Below are positions 53,022 through 61,409 of a stretch of DNA of 64,000 nt, piece after piece (the stretch's first letter is position 1; every line of letters starts with the position of its first letter). Location: positions 682,001 to 746,000 of the forward strand of contig NZ_CP029482.1 in NCBI RefSeq assembly GCF_003151075.1, given 5' to 3'. The notes beneath the pieces were generated by a model. That model saw nothing but the letters and a program-made list of their open reading frames with translations. It did no database searches and had not been told where the DNA came from. Origin of the DNA: Pseudomonas sp. 31-12 (GTDB taxonomy: Bacteria > Pseudomonadota > Gammaproteobacteria > Pseudomonadales > Pseudomonadaceae). Position numbers and translations under genes: made by a program.

Positions 53022-53827
53022 TGAAGTTGATGCTGGCTGAACCGTTCAAGAGCCTTTGGGCCGGACGCGATGCGTTCACCGAAGTCGAAGGCTTGCAGGG
53101 CGAGGTTTACCGTGAACTGGAAGCGCGCCGCACTTTGCGCACTGAAGTCAACGGCAATGGTTTTTTCGTGAAGATCCACCGTGGCATCGGCTGGGGCGAG
53201 ATTTTCAAGAATCTGCTGACCGCCAAGCTGCCGGTGCTCGGCGCGGGGCAGGAATGGAAAGCCATTCAACGCTTGAAAGAAGTCGGCGTGCCCACCATGA
53301 CCGCCGTGGCTTATGGCGAGAAGGGCAGCAACCCGGCGGATCAGCATTCGTTTATCGTCACCGAAGAGCTGGCGCCGACCGTCAGCCTCGAAGACTTCAG
53401 CATCGACTGGATCAAGAACCCACCCGAGCCCAAACTCAAGCGCGCACTGATCGCCGAAGTCGCACGCATGACCGGCATGATGCACCGCGCCGGGGTCAAC
53501 CACCGCGACTGCTACATCTGCCACTTCCTGCTGCACATCGACAAACCGGTGACGGCTGATGACTTCAAGCTTTCGGTGATCGACCTGCACCGCGCCCAGA
53601 CCCGCCCGACGATCACTCAGCGCTGGCGCAACAAGGATCTGGCGGCGCTGTACTTTTCGGCACTGGACATCGGCCTGACCAAACGCGACAAACTGCGATT
53701 CCTCAAAGGCTACTTCCAGCAGCCGTTGCGCCAGATTCTGGGCGAGGAAGCCGGATTGCTCGCCTGGCTCGAAGGCAAAGCCAACAAACTCTACGACCGT
53801 AAACAGCGATACGGGGATGCGCTCTGA
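53021..53827 (+). CDS. waaP: LPS core heptose kinase WaaP (RfaP)
   Basis: A 268-residue kinase-fold enzyme that phosphorylates heptose I of the inner core; it is essential for viability in P. aeruginosa. Catalytic features are the nucleotide-anchoring Lys in FFVKIHRG (about residue 50), the catalytic loop VNHRDCYICHFL (about 158-169, Asp in HRD) and the metal motif VIDLHRAQ (about 186-193). Length is standard. It starts within the waaG stop (TAATG) and ends within the start of the next kinase gene, and it is the first of four kinase-fold genes in a row. Confidence 0.95.
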   Translation: MKLMLAEPFKSLWAGRDAFTEVEGLQGEVYRELEARRTLRTEVNGNGFFVKIHRGIGWGEIFKNLLTAKLPVLGAGQEWKAIQRLKEVGVPTMTAVAYGEKGSNPADQHSFIVTEELAPTVSLEDFSIDWIKNPPEPKLKRALIAEVARMTGMMHRAGVNHRDCYICHFLLHIDKPVTADDFKLSVIDLHRAQTRPTITQRWRNKDLAALYFSALDIGLTKRDKLRFLKGYFQQPLRQILGEEAGLLAWLEGKANKLYDRKQRYGDAL

Positions 53828-54561
53828 TGCCGGGTTGGAGGCTGGAACCTGCTTACAGCGACCTCGCGGAAGATTTTGGCAGCCTGGAAGCGGTGTTCGC
53901 GCTTCAGGGCGAGCGCCTGACCCGCGACCCGTTGTCCGAGGTTATCCGGGTCAATCGCAACGGCGTCAATTACTACGTCAAGCGCTACAGCGGCGCCGGC
54001 AAAGGTCTGCGCCGTTACTTGGGCAAACCACGGGTCAAGGCTGAATGGCAGAACCTCAAGCGCTTCGCCAAGTGGGGCATTCCGACCGCTGAAGTGGTTG
54101 CCTGGGGCCTGGAGCGGCGTGGCGCGGCGTATGCCCGTGGCGCGATGATCACCCGTGAACTGCCGAACACCGAAGATTTGTCAGCCCTCGCCGACCGGCA
54201 CGATCCCAAGCTGGCGGACCGCGTCTGGGTCGATACCGTCAGTCGTCAGCTGGCCGGTTACACCCGGACCATGCACGACAACCGGTTCACCCATAACGAT
54301 TTGAAGTGGCGCAACCTGCTGATCGACGATCAGGCCAAGCTGTTCCTGATCGATTGCCCCAACGGCGATTTCTGGCGCGGCTTCTGGCTCAAGTACCGAA
54401 TCACCAAGGACCTGGCCTGCCTCGACAAGGTGGCCAAATATCACCTGTCGGCGACCCAGCGCCTGCGCTTTTACCTGCAATACCGCCAGCGTGACCGGCT
54501 GAATGCCGACGACAAGAAACGCATCCGGCACGTGGTGAGATTTTTCGAGGGACGCGAATGA
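53827..54561 (+). CDS. wapP: LPS core kinase-like protein (WapP, PA5008-type)
   Basis: A 244-residue member of the lipopolysaccharide kinase (Kdo/WaaP) family. It shows YYVKRYSG (anchoring Lys), a catalytic loop FTHNDLKWRNLL with Asp and Asn in place, and LIDCPNGDFWR in the metal position. In P. aeruginosa the corresponding gene follows waaP and is proposed to phosphorylate a further heptose position; direct proof for this protein is lacking. Its ATG overlaps the waaP stop and its stop overlaps the next start, so it is part of one translation chain. Confidence 0.85.
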   Translation: MPGWRLEPAYSDLAEDFGSLEAVFALQGERLTRDPLSEVIRVNRNGVNYYVKRYSGAGKGLRRYLGKPRVKAEWQNLKRFAKWGIPTAEVVAWGLERRGAAYARGAMITRELPNTEDLSALADRHDPKLADRVWVDTVSRQLAGYTRTMHDNRFTHNDLKWRNLLIDDQAKLFLIDCPNGDFWRGFWLKYRITKDLACLDKVAKYHLSATQRLRFYLQYRQRDRLNADDKKRIRHVVRFFEGRE

Positions 54562-55310
54562 CTGATTTCCTGGCCGCTGAAGACCGTGCGCTGCTTGAGC
54601 GTCATGGCCTCGGCACGTTCGACGCACTGTGGGCCAAGCAGCTCGACGCGGTGGATGAGCCCAACACCGTCGGTGGTGGCTGGAGCAGCGTGTTTCGGCT
54701 GGATCTGGAAGGTCATGGCTACTACCTCAAGCGCCAGAGCAACTACCTGACGCGCACCTTCCATGCGCCGTTCGGCGAGCCGAGTTTTGCCCGCGAGTTT
54801 CGTAACATCAGTCGTTATCAGAAGCTGGGCATACCGGCGCTGCAGGCGGCGTTTTTTGGTGAGCGCAAAGTCGACGGGGAAGTGCGGGCGGTTCTGCTGA
54901 CCCGTGCGCTGGACGGTTGGGATGACCTGGATTCGCTGTTGCAGCGCTGGTCGGACCTGAGCGAAGCGCAGCACGTGGCCATTATGAAAGCCTGTGGCGA
55001 ACTGGCGCGGCGCCTGCACGGCGTGCGCCAGCTTCACGGGTGTTTCTACCCCAAACACATTTTTCTGCAGGCCACGGGCGACGGTTATCAGGCGCAGTTG
55101 ATCGACCTGGAAAAAACCCGGCCGTTGCTGTTCGGTCAGCGTGACCGGATCAAGGATCTGGAACCGTTGCTGCGTCGTGCGCCGGAGTGGACCGAAGCGC
55201 AGTTGCGCGAATTGCTGGCGGTCTACGTGGATCAGCCACGGGACAGTTCGCTGGTGGACAGTTGGGTTTCGCGCCTGACCGCGCGGCGCAGTCGCAAGGA
55301 GACGCGCTGA
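54558..55310 (+). CDS. wapQ: LPS core kinase-like protein lacking the catalytic Asp (WapQ, PA5007-type)
   Basis: A 250-residue InaA/WaaP-like protein. The anchoring Lys lies in YYLKRQSN (about 56-63). The catalytic-loop segment reads LHGCFYPKHIFLQ, where a Cys occupies the place of the catalytic Asp of the HxD motif, while LIDLEKTRP keeps the metal-binding Asp. It may therefore be a weak or pseudo-kinase, or use a shifted mechanism. Its P. aeruginosa counterpart is assigned to core phosphorylation by homology. ATG at 54558 overlaps the previous stop (ATGA). Confidence 0.82.
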   Translation: MTDFLAAEDRALLERHGLGTFDALWAKQLDAVDEPNTVGGGWSSVFRLDLEGHGYYLKRQSNYLTRTFHAPFGEPSFAREFRNISRYQKLGIPALQAAFFGERKVDGEVRAVLLTRALDGWDDLDSLLQRWSDLSEAQHVAIMKACGELARRLHGVRQLHGCFYPKHIFLQATGDGYQAQLIDLEKTRPLLFGQRDRIKDLEPLLRRAPEWTEAQLRELLAVYVDQPRDSSLVDSWVSRLTARRSRKETR

Positions 55311-56761
55311 TGCGCTTGTCTGAACTGAAAAACGCCGGTCGCAGCCCGAGCCTGCCGCTGAGCATTTCGCTGGCCGATGCCGCCGGTCCCGCCGAGTTGC
55401 AGCTGCTGAGTCTGCTGCGTGTGTTGCCGGGGCAGCGTTACGTTGGTGCAGGCGTGTGGCGCGGCCGTCCGGTGCTGGCCAAGTTGTTGGTCGGCAGCAA
55501 AGCGGCGCGGCATTTTCAGCGTGAGCGGGACGGCGTGCGTTTGCTCGCCGATCAAGGCCTGACCACGCCGCAGTTGCTGGCGGACGGTTTGAACGAGGGC
55601 GAGGGCGGCTGGCTGCTGTTCGATTTCCTTGAAGGCGCCGAGAGCCTGGGGGATACCTGGAAAAAAGTCGAACATCTGCCGGTACTGGCGGATATGCAAG
55701 GCGCTGTGCTGGCCGAGGCGCTGGGCGCCATTGGCCAAATGCATCGCAAGGGGCTCTGGCAGGAGGACCTGCACCTGGACAATCTTTTGCGCCAGCGCGG
55801 TCGGTTGTACTTGATCGATGGCGGCGGTGTCTGTGCTGAAACCCCGGGCCAGCCGCTGTCACGGCAGAAAGTCCTGGAAAACCTCGGCGTATTTTTCGCC
55901 CAGTTGCCCAAATCGCTGGAGCCGTTCACCGAAGAATTGCTGGTGTATTACCTGCTGAGCAATGGTGAACACGCGTTGCCGATGGAGGCGTTGCAGAAGC
56001 AGATCGACAAGGTTCGCAGCTGGCGCTTGAAGGACTACCTGATCAAGGCGGGCCGTGAATGCACGTTGTTCAGCGTTCAACGCGGGGCGTTTGGCCTGCG
56101 GGCTATTCGTCGCGAGGAAGAAGCAGCGATGCTGCCGGTGCTGGAGCAGGCCGATGCCTTGCTCGACCAGGGCCATCTGTATAAGACCGGCGGCGCGGCG
56201 AGCGTAGGAAAAGTCGAGGTTGATGGTCGGACGCTGGTGATCAAGCGCTACAACATCAAAGGCTTTGCGCACTGGCTCAAACGCTTCTGGCGCCCGAGTC
56301 GTGCCTGGCACTCGTGGCGCGAAGGCAATCGCCTGGAATTTCTCGGTATCGCCACGCCAAAACCGCTGGCGTTGCTGGAGAAGCGTTTTCTCTGGTTGCG
56401 CAGCCGGGCGTACTTGATCACCGAGTATCTGCCGGGGCCGGACATCATCGAACGCTTTGCGCCGTACGTTGAAAGGGGGGATGCGCCCGAGGCCGAGTTG
56501 GTGGCGCTGGATCATTTGTTTGCCGAGCTGATTCGCGAGCGCATCAGTCATGGGGATTTCAAGGGCCATAACCTGTTCTGGCAGCAGGATCGCTGGGCGC
56601 TGATCGATCTGGATTCGATGTGTCAGCATGGCACTGTGGGCAGCTTTGCCCCGGCGTATGCACGGGACCGGGCGCGGTTCATGCGTAACTGGCCTGAGAG
56701 CAGCGCGCTGTATCAGGTCATTGACCAGCGTCTGCCCAAAGACATCTCTGGCGCTGGCTGA
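55310..56761 (+). CDS. Tandem kinase-fold protein of the LPS core operon (PA5006-type)
   Basis: A 483-residue protein made of two kinase-like halves. The first (about 35-205) has RPVLAKLLVGS, then LWQEDLHLDNLLRQ and LIDGGGV. The second (about 290-465) has LVIKRYNIKGF, then RISHGDFKGHNLFW and ALIDLDSM. Both halves keep the catalytic Asp and Asn, and the second keeps a typical metal-binding Asp. I start at ATG 55310, overlapping the wapQ stop; the open frame before it is a shadow of wapQ. The role is unproven, probably modification of the core or a related surface sugar. Confidence 0.85.
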   Translation: MRLSELKNAGRSPSLPLSISLADAAGPAELQLLSLLRVLPGQRYVGAGVWRGRPVLAKLLVGSKAARHFQRERDGVRLLADQGLTTPQLLADGLNEGEGGWLLFDFLEGAESLGDTWKKVEHLPVLADMQGAVLAEALGAIGQMHRKGLWQEDLHLDNLLRQRGRLYLIDGGGVCAETPGQPLSRQKVLENLGVFFAQLPKSLEPFTEELLVYYLLSNGEHALPMEALQKQIDKVRSWRLKDYLIKAGRECTLFSVQRGAFGLRAIRREEEAAMLPVLEQADALLDQGHLYKTGGAASVGKVEVDGRTLVIKRYNIKGFAHWLKRFWRPSRAWHSWREGNRLEFLGIATPKPLALLEKRFLWLRSRAYLITEYLPGPDIIERFAPYVERGDAPEAELVALDHLFAELIRERISHGDFKGHNLFWQQDRWALIDLDSMCQHGTVGSFAPAYARDRARFMRNWPESSALYQVIDQRLPKDISGAG

Positions 56762-56779
56762 ATCGGGTCTTCGACCCTA

Positions 56780-56852
56780 TCGCGAGCAGGCTCGCTCCTA
56801 CATTGGTTCGGTGTTCGCCGCAGATCAAATGTAGGAGCGAGCCTGCTTGCGA
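56780..56852. repeat. Inverted REP pair inside the core locus
   Basis: Arms of about 25 bases (56780-56804 and 56828-56852, one mismatch) around a 23-base loop, GTAGGAGCGAGC variant of the main family. It separates the kinase genes from the lipoprotein gene and probably marks the end of the first transcription block of the locus. Confidence 0.92.
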
Positions 56853-56984
56853 TGCGGCCAGAGCAGACACCCGAGATTAAGAGGACAAGTTCTTGTGAAC
56901 CTTCCTACATGATCCACAGACCCCATGAACTGTGCCCTGAATAGCCACGATGCTAGTTTGCCTGACGTTCACGGAGGGCAAATC

Positions 56985-57320
56985 TTGACCATAAAAACGG
57001 CTGTTGCGATCAGTACTTTTTCACTGGTTCTATCGGGGTGCGGGACCGCACTGACGGTGCTGCAGGATGACGAAGACGCCACTCGCGGCCTGCGAAAACA
57101 AAAAACCTACTGCCAGTCCATTCCCCGCATCTACAGCGGCCTGGCCTACGACTTCTGCATCCTGAACGCCCCGCCCGATCCCACCGGCGTCCTCGTCCCC
57201 TTCGTATTGCTGGACCTGACCTTATCGGGTGTCATGGACACCGTTTCCTTGCCCTATACGATTTACCGCCAGGCTATCGACGGCAATCTCGGTATTTACT
57301 GGCGAGCAGGCCGCGGGTAG
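56985..57320 (+). CDS. Small lipoprotein, YceK/YidQ-like
   Basis: A 111-residue predicted lipoprotein. The start is a TTG at 56985 because GGAGG lies 7 bases before it and it gives a correct signal peptide (KTAVAISTFSLVLSGC, lipobox LSGC with the lipidated Cys at residue 19). An ATG at 56925 would add 20 residues before the signal. After the Cys come a polar stretch and IPRIYSGLAYDFCIL, then hydrophobic VLVPFVLLDLTLSGVMDTVSLPYTI, the pattern of YceK/YidQ proteins of unknown function. I recall no gene here in P. aeruginosa, so it is a lineage-specific insertion within the core locus. Confidence 0.8.
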   Translation: MTIKTAVAISTFSLVLSGCGTALTVLQDDEDATRGLRKQKTYCQSIPRIYSGLAYDFCILNAPPDPTGVLVPFVLLDLTLSGVMDTVSLPYTIYRQAIDGNLGIYWRAGRG

Positions 57321-57354
57321 CGCTTTTGTAATCCGGCGGGTGATGTGTCTAGTC

Positions 57355-57444
57355 CTGAAACAGGTTTTCCCTGTTTCAGAAAGCGAAAAGCCCCGATGAA
57401 CTCACCGAGGCTATAGCGCCGACCGGGATCTCCCAGTCCATTTG
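57355..57444 (-). ncRNA. Candidate small RNA, three consecutive hairpins, minus strand
   Basis: Downstream of a strong minus-strand promoter, the predicted transcript starts near 57444 and contains a hairpin GACTGGG/CCCGGTC (57438-57421), a terminator-like hairpin AGCCTCG/CGGGGCT (57412-57389) followed by TTTT (57389-57386), and a back-up hairpin CTGAAACAGG/CCTGTTTCAG (57379-57355). This gives an RNA of about 60 bases, or 90 if the first terminator is read through. No open frame is apparent. The third hairpin could instead end the plus-strand lipoprotein transcript. Confidence 0.45.
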
Positions 57445-57450
57445 AGCAGG

Positions 57451-57479
57451 AGCCTATGTCGACGTCTTTCTGCTGTCAA
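57451..57479 (-). promoter_or_regulatory. Sigma70 promoter for the candidate small RNA
   Basis: On the minus strand TTGACA (57479-57474), a perfect -35, is followed by exactly 17 bases and TAGGCT (57456-57451) as a partial -10. It points away from wapO towards the hairpins at 57.4 kb, so it does not serve any annotated gene. Confidence 0.5.
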
Positions 57480-57534
57480 CGCGTGAGCTTGCTGCTTGCC
57501 ACTTCCCGCTAGAGGCTTGCCGTCGCTTTTAAGC

Positions 57535-57577
57535 TATAATCCCGCCCTTTAGCTGTCTCTCGCCCCTTGCGAGGGGC
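57535..57577 (+). promoter_or_regulatory. -10 element and leader hairpin upstream of wapO
   Basis: TATAAT at 57535-57540 is a perfect -10, though no good -35 lies 17 bases before it. A 6-bp hairpin GCCCCT-TGCG-AGGGGC (57562-57577) lies in the predicted leader of about 87 bases. This suggests that wapO and following genes have their own promoter, separate from waaF-waaP. Confidence 0.45.
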
Positions 57578-57633
57578 ACATCAATTTTTGAGGCGCTTGT
57601 CGCCTGCATGCAGACTAAAGAGGCTAGACCCCT

Positions 57634-59391
57634 GTGGCATTGACGATTCTTGGCCTGTCCGGCGCCCTTAGCCATGATCCTTCAGCAGCCTTGTACATCG
57701 ACGGCAAGCTGGTCGCGGCGGCTGAGGAAGAGCGCTTCGTACGCGATAAACATGCAAAGAACCGCATGCCTTACGAATCGGCGAAGTTCTGCCTGGAGCA
57801 GGCAGGCATCAAGCCGTCCGACGTTGACGTGGTCGCGATTCCGTTCGCCCCGATCAGCATTTTCGGCAAGGCTCGCTGGCAGTACGCCAAGCGTTACTGG
57901 TACGCCCCGGACCGCGCACTCGACGCGATCCTGATGGGCAACCGTCGCTACAAGCGCTATCGCAACAAGATCGTCTGGTGCCTGGAGCAACTGGGCTTCG
58001 ATCCGAAGAAAATCAAGATCGAGCCGGTTGAACACCACCTGGCCCACGCTTCCAGCGCTTATCACTGCTCGGGTTTCAAAGAGAAAACCGCGATCCTCGG
58101 CATCGACGGCAAGGGCGAGTACGCCACGACCTTCTTCGGTTATGGCGAAAACGGCAAGATCCACAAGATCAAGGAATTCTTTGATCCGGACTCCCTCGGC
58201 GGCCTGTACGGCGCGATCACCGAGTTCCTCGGTTTCGACATGCTGGACGGTGAGTTCAAGGTCATGGGCATGGCGCCGTACGGCGATGCCAGCAAATACG
58301 ATTTCTCGCGTCTGGCCTCGTTCGAGAACGGCGAACTGGTGATCAACACCGACTACGCCAACGTGATCGGCCTGCGCCGTTATAAAGAGAAGGGCAAGGG
58401 TTACTACTTCTCGCCGAAGCTGATCGAGTGGCTGGGGCCGAAGCGCGAAGGCGACATCGCCGACGAGCCGTACATCCACTACGCCGCCAGCATTCAGGCG
58501 CTGTTCGAAAAAATTGCGCTGCAGATGATCGACTACTACCTGGGCGACGTGCTCAAGGAAACCGGCAAACTGGCCTACGCCGGTGGCTGTGCGTTGAACG
58601 TCAAGCTCAACCAGAAAATCATCGCCCGTGACGACGTCAAGGAGCTGTTCGTACAGCCTGCTTCCGGCGATGCCGGCACCGCAGTCGGCGCAGCAGCCTA
58701 CGTGTCCAATGCCCGTGGCGTGCCGGTCGAGAAGATGGAACACGTCTACCTCGGCCCGTCGTACAGCAACGAAGACGTGATCGCCGCGTGCGCCCGTCAC
58801 CCGAGCAAGCCGGTCTGGCGCAAACTCGAAAACATGCCGGAAAACATCGCCAAAATCATGGTCGACGGTAACCCGGTAGCCTGGTTCCAGGGCCGCATGG
58901 AGTTCGGTCCGCGGGCCTTGGGCGGTCGTTCGATCATCGGTTGCCCGAGCGCTGTCGGCGTGGCTGACCGCATCAACCACCAGATCAAGTTCCGCGAGCG
59001 CTGGAGGCCTTTCTGCCCGTCGATGCTCGACACCGTGGCCCCGCAGATGATCAAGATCGATCACCCGGCGCCGTTCATGACCTTCACTTTCGAAGTGGCG
59101 GAAGAGTGGAAGACCCGCGTGCCGGAAGTCGTCCACGAAGACGGCACGTCCCGGGCCCAGGTGCTCAAGCGTGAATACAACCCGCGCTACTACGACATGA
59201 TGAAGGCGCTGGAAGTGCTGACCGGCAACGGTGTGTCGCTGAACACCTCGCTCAACCGTCGTGGCGAGCCGATGATCTGCTCGCCGACCGACGCACTGAA
59301 CATGTTCTTCGGATCGGATCTACAGTATCTGATCATGGAAGACATCCTGGTGGTCAAAGAGGGCGCCAACGCTTATGACACGCTCGGCTGA
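57634..59391 (+). CDS. wapO: LPS core carbamoyltransferase WapO (NodU/CmcH family)
   Basis: A 585-residue carbamoyltransferase. The N-terminal Kae1/TobZ-like ATP domain starts ALTILGLSGALSHDPSAALY and has EHHLAHASSAYHCSGF (the metal-binding HxxxH) and ILGIDGKGEYATTF. The C-terminal carbamoyl-transfer domain has YAGGCALNVKLNQKI and GRMEFGPRALGGRSI. The P. aeruginosa counterpart (PA5005) adds the carbamoyl group found on core heptose II. The start is GTG 57634; no better in-frame start exists. The next gene begins 17 bases inside it. Confidence 0.92.
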   Translation: MALTILGLSGALSHDPSAALYIDGKLVAAAEEERFVRDKHAKNRMPYESAKFCLEQAGIKPSDVDVVAIPFAPISIFGKARWQYAKRYWYAPDRALDAILMGNRRYKRYRNKIVWCLEQLGFDPKKIKIEPVEHHLAHASSAYHCSGFKEKTAILGIDGKGEYATTFFGYGENGKIHKIKEFFDPDSLGGLYGAITEFLGFDMLDGEFKVMGMAPYGDASKYDFSRLASFENGELVINTDYANVIGLRRYKEKGKGYYFSPKLIEWLGPKREGDIADEPYIHYAASIQALFEKIALQMIDYYLGDVLKETGKLAYAGGCALNVKLNQKIIARDDVKELFVQPASGDAGTAVGAAAYVSNARGVPVEKMEHVYLGPSYSNEDVIAACARHPSKPVWRKLENMPENIAKIMVDGNPVAWFQGRMEFGPRALGGRSIIGCPSAVGVADRINHQIKFRERWRPFCPSMLDTVAPQMIKIDHPAPFMTFTFEVAEEWKTRVPEVVHEDGTSRAQVLKREYNPRYYDMMKALEVLTGNGVSLNTSLNRRGEPMICSPTDALNMFFGSDLQYLIMEDILVVKEGANAYDTLG

Positions 59392-60505
59392 ACGCCATGT
59401 GTTGCAGTTCTGCCACGGCTATGACGGGCCGTTCCTGGACTGCGCCCGGCAGTACGCCAGCCTGTTCGCGGGGACCGGTTATCGGGTGACCACGGTCTTT
59501 CTGACCGGGGTCGCCGATAGCGAAGTGGCCGCGAACTGCGCTTCCGATGAAGTGCTGTTCATGGAATACAGCTCCAAGGCCATTCGTGGCCTGAAGCTGG
59601 GCGCCATCAGCGATCTGCGCAAGATCGCCGCCTCGCGCAACTTCAGTTTCTGCATTGCTCACCGCTTCAAGCCGATCTACATCGCCTTGCTCGGCACTTC
59701 GCTGCCGGTGATCGGCGTGCATCACGCCTTTGGCGATTACAAGCGCGGCACCCGCAAACTGTTCGCGCATATTTTCCGCAAGCGCCTGAGCCTGCTCGGG
59801 GTCTCCGATGCGGTGCGCGACGACATGCGCCGTTGCCTGCCGAAATGGCCGGCCGGGCGGATTCAGACGCTCTATAACCGTGTCGATGTGCCGGCGTTGC
59901 AAACCAGCCAGGTGTCGGTGCGCGAGGCCCGGGAAACCCTCGGCCTGTCGGCGGATGCCTGGATTGTCGGCAACGTCGGACGGCTGCACCCAGACAAAGA
60001 CCAGACCACGCTGCTGCAAGGTTTTGCCGAGGCATTGCCGGGCCTGCCGGCCAACAGCCAACTGGTGATTCTTGGCAGCGGTCGTCTGGAAGAGGACCTC
60101 AAGGCCCTGGCCCGGGAGCTCGGTATCGGCGATCGCGTGCTGTTTCTCGGTCAAGTACCGGATGCCCGTCGCTACTTCCGAGCCTTCGATGTGTTTGCCT
60201 TGAGTTCTGATCATGAACCGTTCGGCATGGTGCTGCTCGAAGCCATGGCCGCTGGCGTCCCGTTGCTCGCCACCGCGTGCGGTGGGGCCAAGGAGGTCGT
60301 CGAAGGCGTGGGCATTCTGTTCCCGTTGGGCGATGCCGAACACCTGGCCCAAGGGCTGCAACACCTGGCCGCGATGGACGACCAGCAACGTCACCAATGT
60401 GCTGAGCTGATGCTCGATCGCCTGCGTGAGCGTTTCTCCGACCGCGCGGTACGCGATGCTTTCTGGCATTTGCCGCACGTCACCGAACTGGCACCGAGGG
60501 GCTGA
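59375..60505 (+). CDS. wapH: Core glycosyltransferase WapH (GT4)
   Basis: A 376-residue GT4 enzyme. The acceptor domain has HGYDGPFLDCARQYASLF and AHRFKPIYIALLG. The donor domain has VGNVGRLHPDKDQTTLLQGF, SSDHEPFGMVLLEAMAAG (the EX7E motif) and LLATACGGAKEVVEG. It corresponds to PA5004, a transferase of the Pseudomonas outer core, probably for a glucose residue; the exact linkage is not readable from sequence. It starts inside wapO and its stop overlaps the next ATG. Confidence 0.88.
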   Translation: MTRSAERHVLQFCHGYDGPFLDCARQYASLFAGTGYRVTTVFLTGVADSEVAANCASDEVLFMEYSSKAIRGLKLGAISDLRKIAASRNFSFCIAHRFKPIYIALLGTSLPVIGVHHAFGDYKRGTRKLFAHIFRKRLSLLGVSDAVRDDMRRCLPKWPAGRIQTLYNRVDVPALQTSQVSVREARETLGLSADAWIVGNVGRLHPDKDQTTLLQGFAEALPGLPANSQLVILGSGRLEEDLKALARELGIGDRVLFLGQVPDARRYFRAFDVFALSSDHEPFGMVLLEAMAAGVPLLATACGGAKEVVEGVGILFPLGDAEHLAQGLQHLAAMDDQQRHQCAELMLDRLRERFSDRAVRDAFWHLPHVTELAPRG

Positions 60506-61401
60506 TGCTCAACCGATTTCAAGGCTGGCGCGAACGGGGCTGGGCGGTGGTCGATGCCTCGACTTATGCACAGGCCTGGCAGCGTTTCGGCGGCAGCGTC
60601 GCGACCCATCCCCTGGTAGTTGAACGCCTGGCACAGTTGGCCGAGATCCCGGTGCGTTACCTGGCCTGGGAGCAAAACGGTGAAGTGAAAGCCGCCATCC
60701 CGACCTGGGGGCGCGACCTGGCACTGTCCAAAGACGTGCTCAAACGCCGCGGTAAAAAAGGCTTGTTTGACCTCGGCAATGCCGAGTTGATCCTGCCGGC
60801 CGCCGCTGATGCCCAGGCGCCACTGCGCCATCGTGGACGATATTTGTCGGCGCTCAGTGAAGGCCGTTTCACCGACATCAAGTTGCAGACCGAACAACTG
60901 GCCATGGCCCGCACGCCTGAAGAGTTGTCGAAGAAGTTTCGCTACAACCAGCGCCGTGAGTTGCGTTTGCTGGAAGAGGCGGGCGGCGTGGTTCGGTCAG
61001 TTGCCGAGTTCTCCAGCGCTGAGCTGGCCGCGATCTACTGCGACCTGTTCCAGCGTCGCTGGGGCTTCCCGGCCACCGGTGCCGAACGCATGGCGGAGGT
61101 GATCGAGCTGCTGCGGGACTTGTTGATCGGTTCGGTGATTTTCCTCAACGATGCACCGATTGCGATTCAACTGGTGTACCGCGTCGAAGCGCCAGAATGG
61201 ATCAGCGTCGAGTACATCAACGGCGGCGTCGATCCTGAAACGCGCGAATTCAGTCCCGGCAGCGTGCTGAGTTTCCTCAACACCCAAAGTGCCTGGGAAC
61301 ACGCCCGTGCCCTGGGTAAACCCTTGCGGTTTTCCTTCGGCCGCGCCGACCGGGAATACAAGGACCGCTGGTGCAATCCTGTGCCGGTCTTCACTGTGTG
61401 A
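60505..61401 (+). CDS. Mig-14 family GNAT-like protein
   Basis: A 298-residue protein of the Mig-14/FemAB-like acyltransferase fold. Visible blocks are WAVVDASTYAQAWQRFGGS, KKFRYNQRRELRLLEEAGG (about 150-168), FQRRWGFP (about 186-193) and LRFSFGRADREYKDRWC near the end. In Salmonella and P. aeruginosa mig-14 homologues contribute to resistance to antimicrobial peptides, apparently through the envelope, but the reaction is unknown. Location inside the LPS core operon, overlapping wapH by one base, points to surface-sugar or lipid A-core modification. Confidence 0.88.
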   Translation: MLNRFQGWRERGWAVVDASTYAQAWQRFGGSVATHPLVVERLAQLAEIPVRYLAWEQNGEVKAAIPTWGRDLALSKDVLKRRGKKGLFDLGNAELILPAAADAQAPLRHRGRYLSALSEGRFTDIKLQTEQLAMARTPEELSKKFRYNQRRELRLLEEAGGVVRSVAEFSSAELAAIYCDLFQRRWGFPATGAERMAEVIELLRDLLIGSVIFLNDAPIAIQLVYRVEAPEWISVEYINGGVDPETREFSPGSVLSFLNTQSAWEHARALGKPLRFSFGRADREYKDRWCNPVPVFTV

Positions 61402-61409
61402 GTGAGCCC

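Noticed and set aside
57355..57379. Intrinsic terminator for the lipoprotein gene on the plus strand
   Set aside because: There is no T-run after the hairpin on the plus strand. I kept it only as a possible shared or minus-strand structure.
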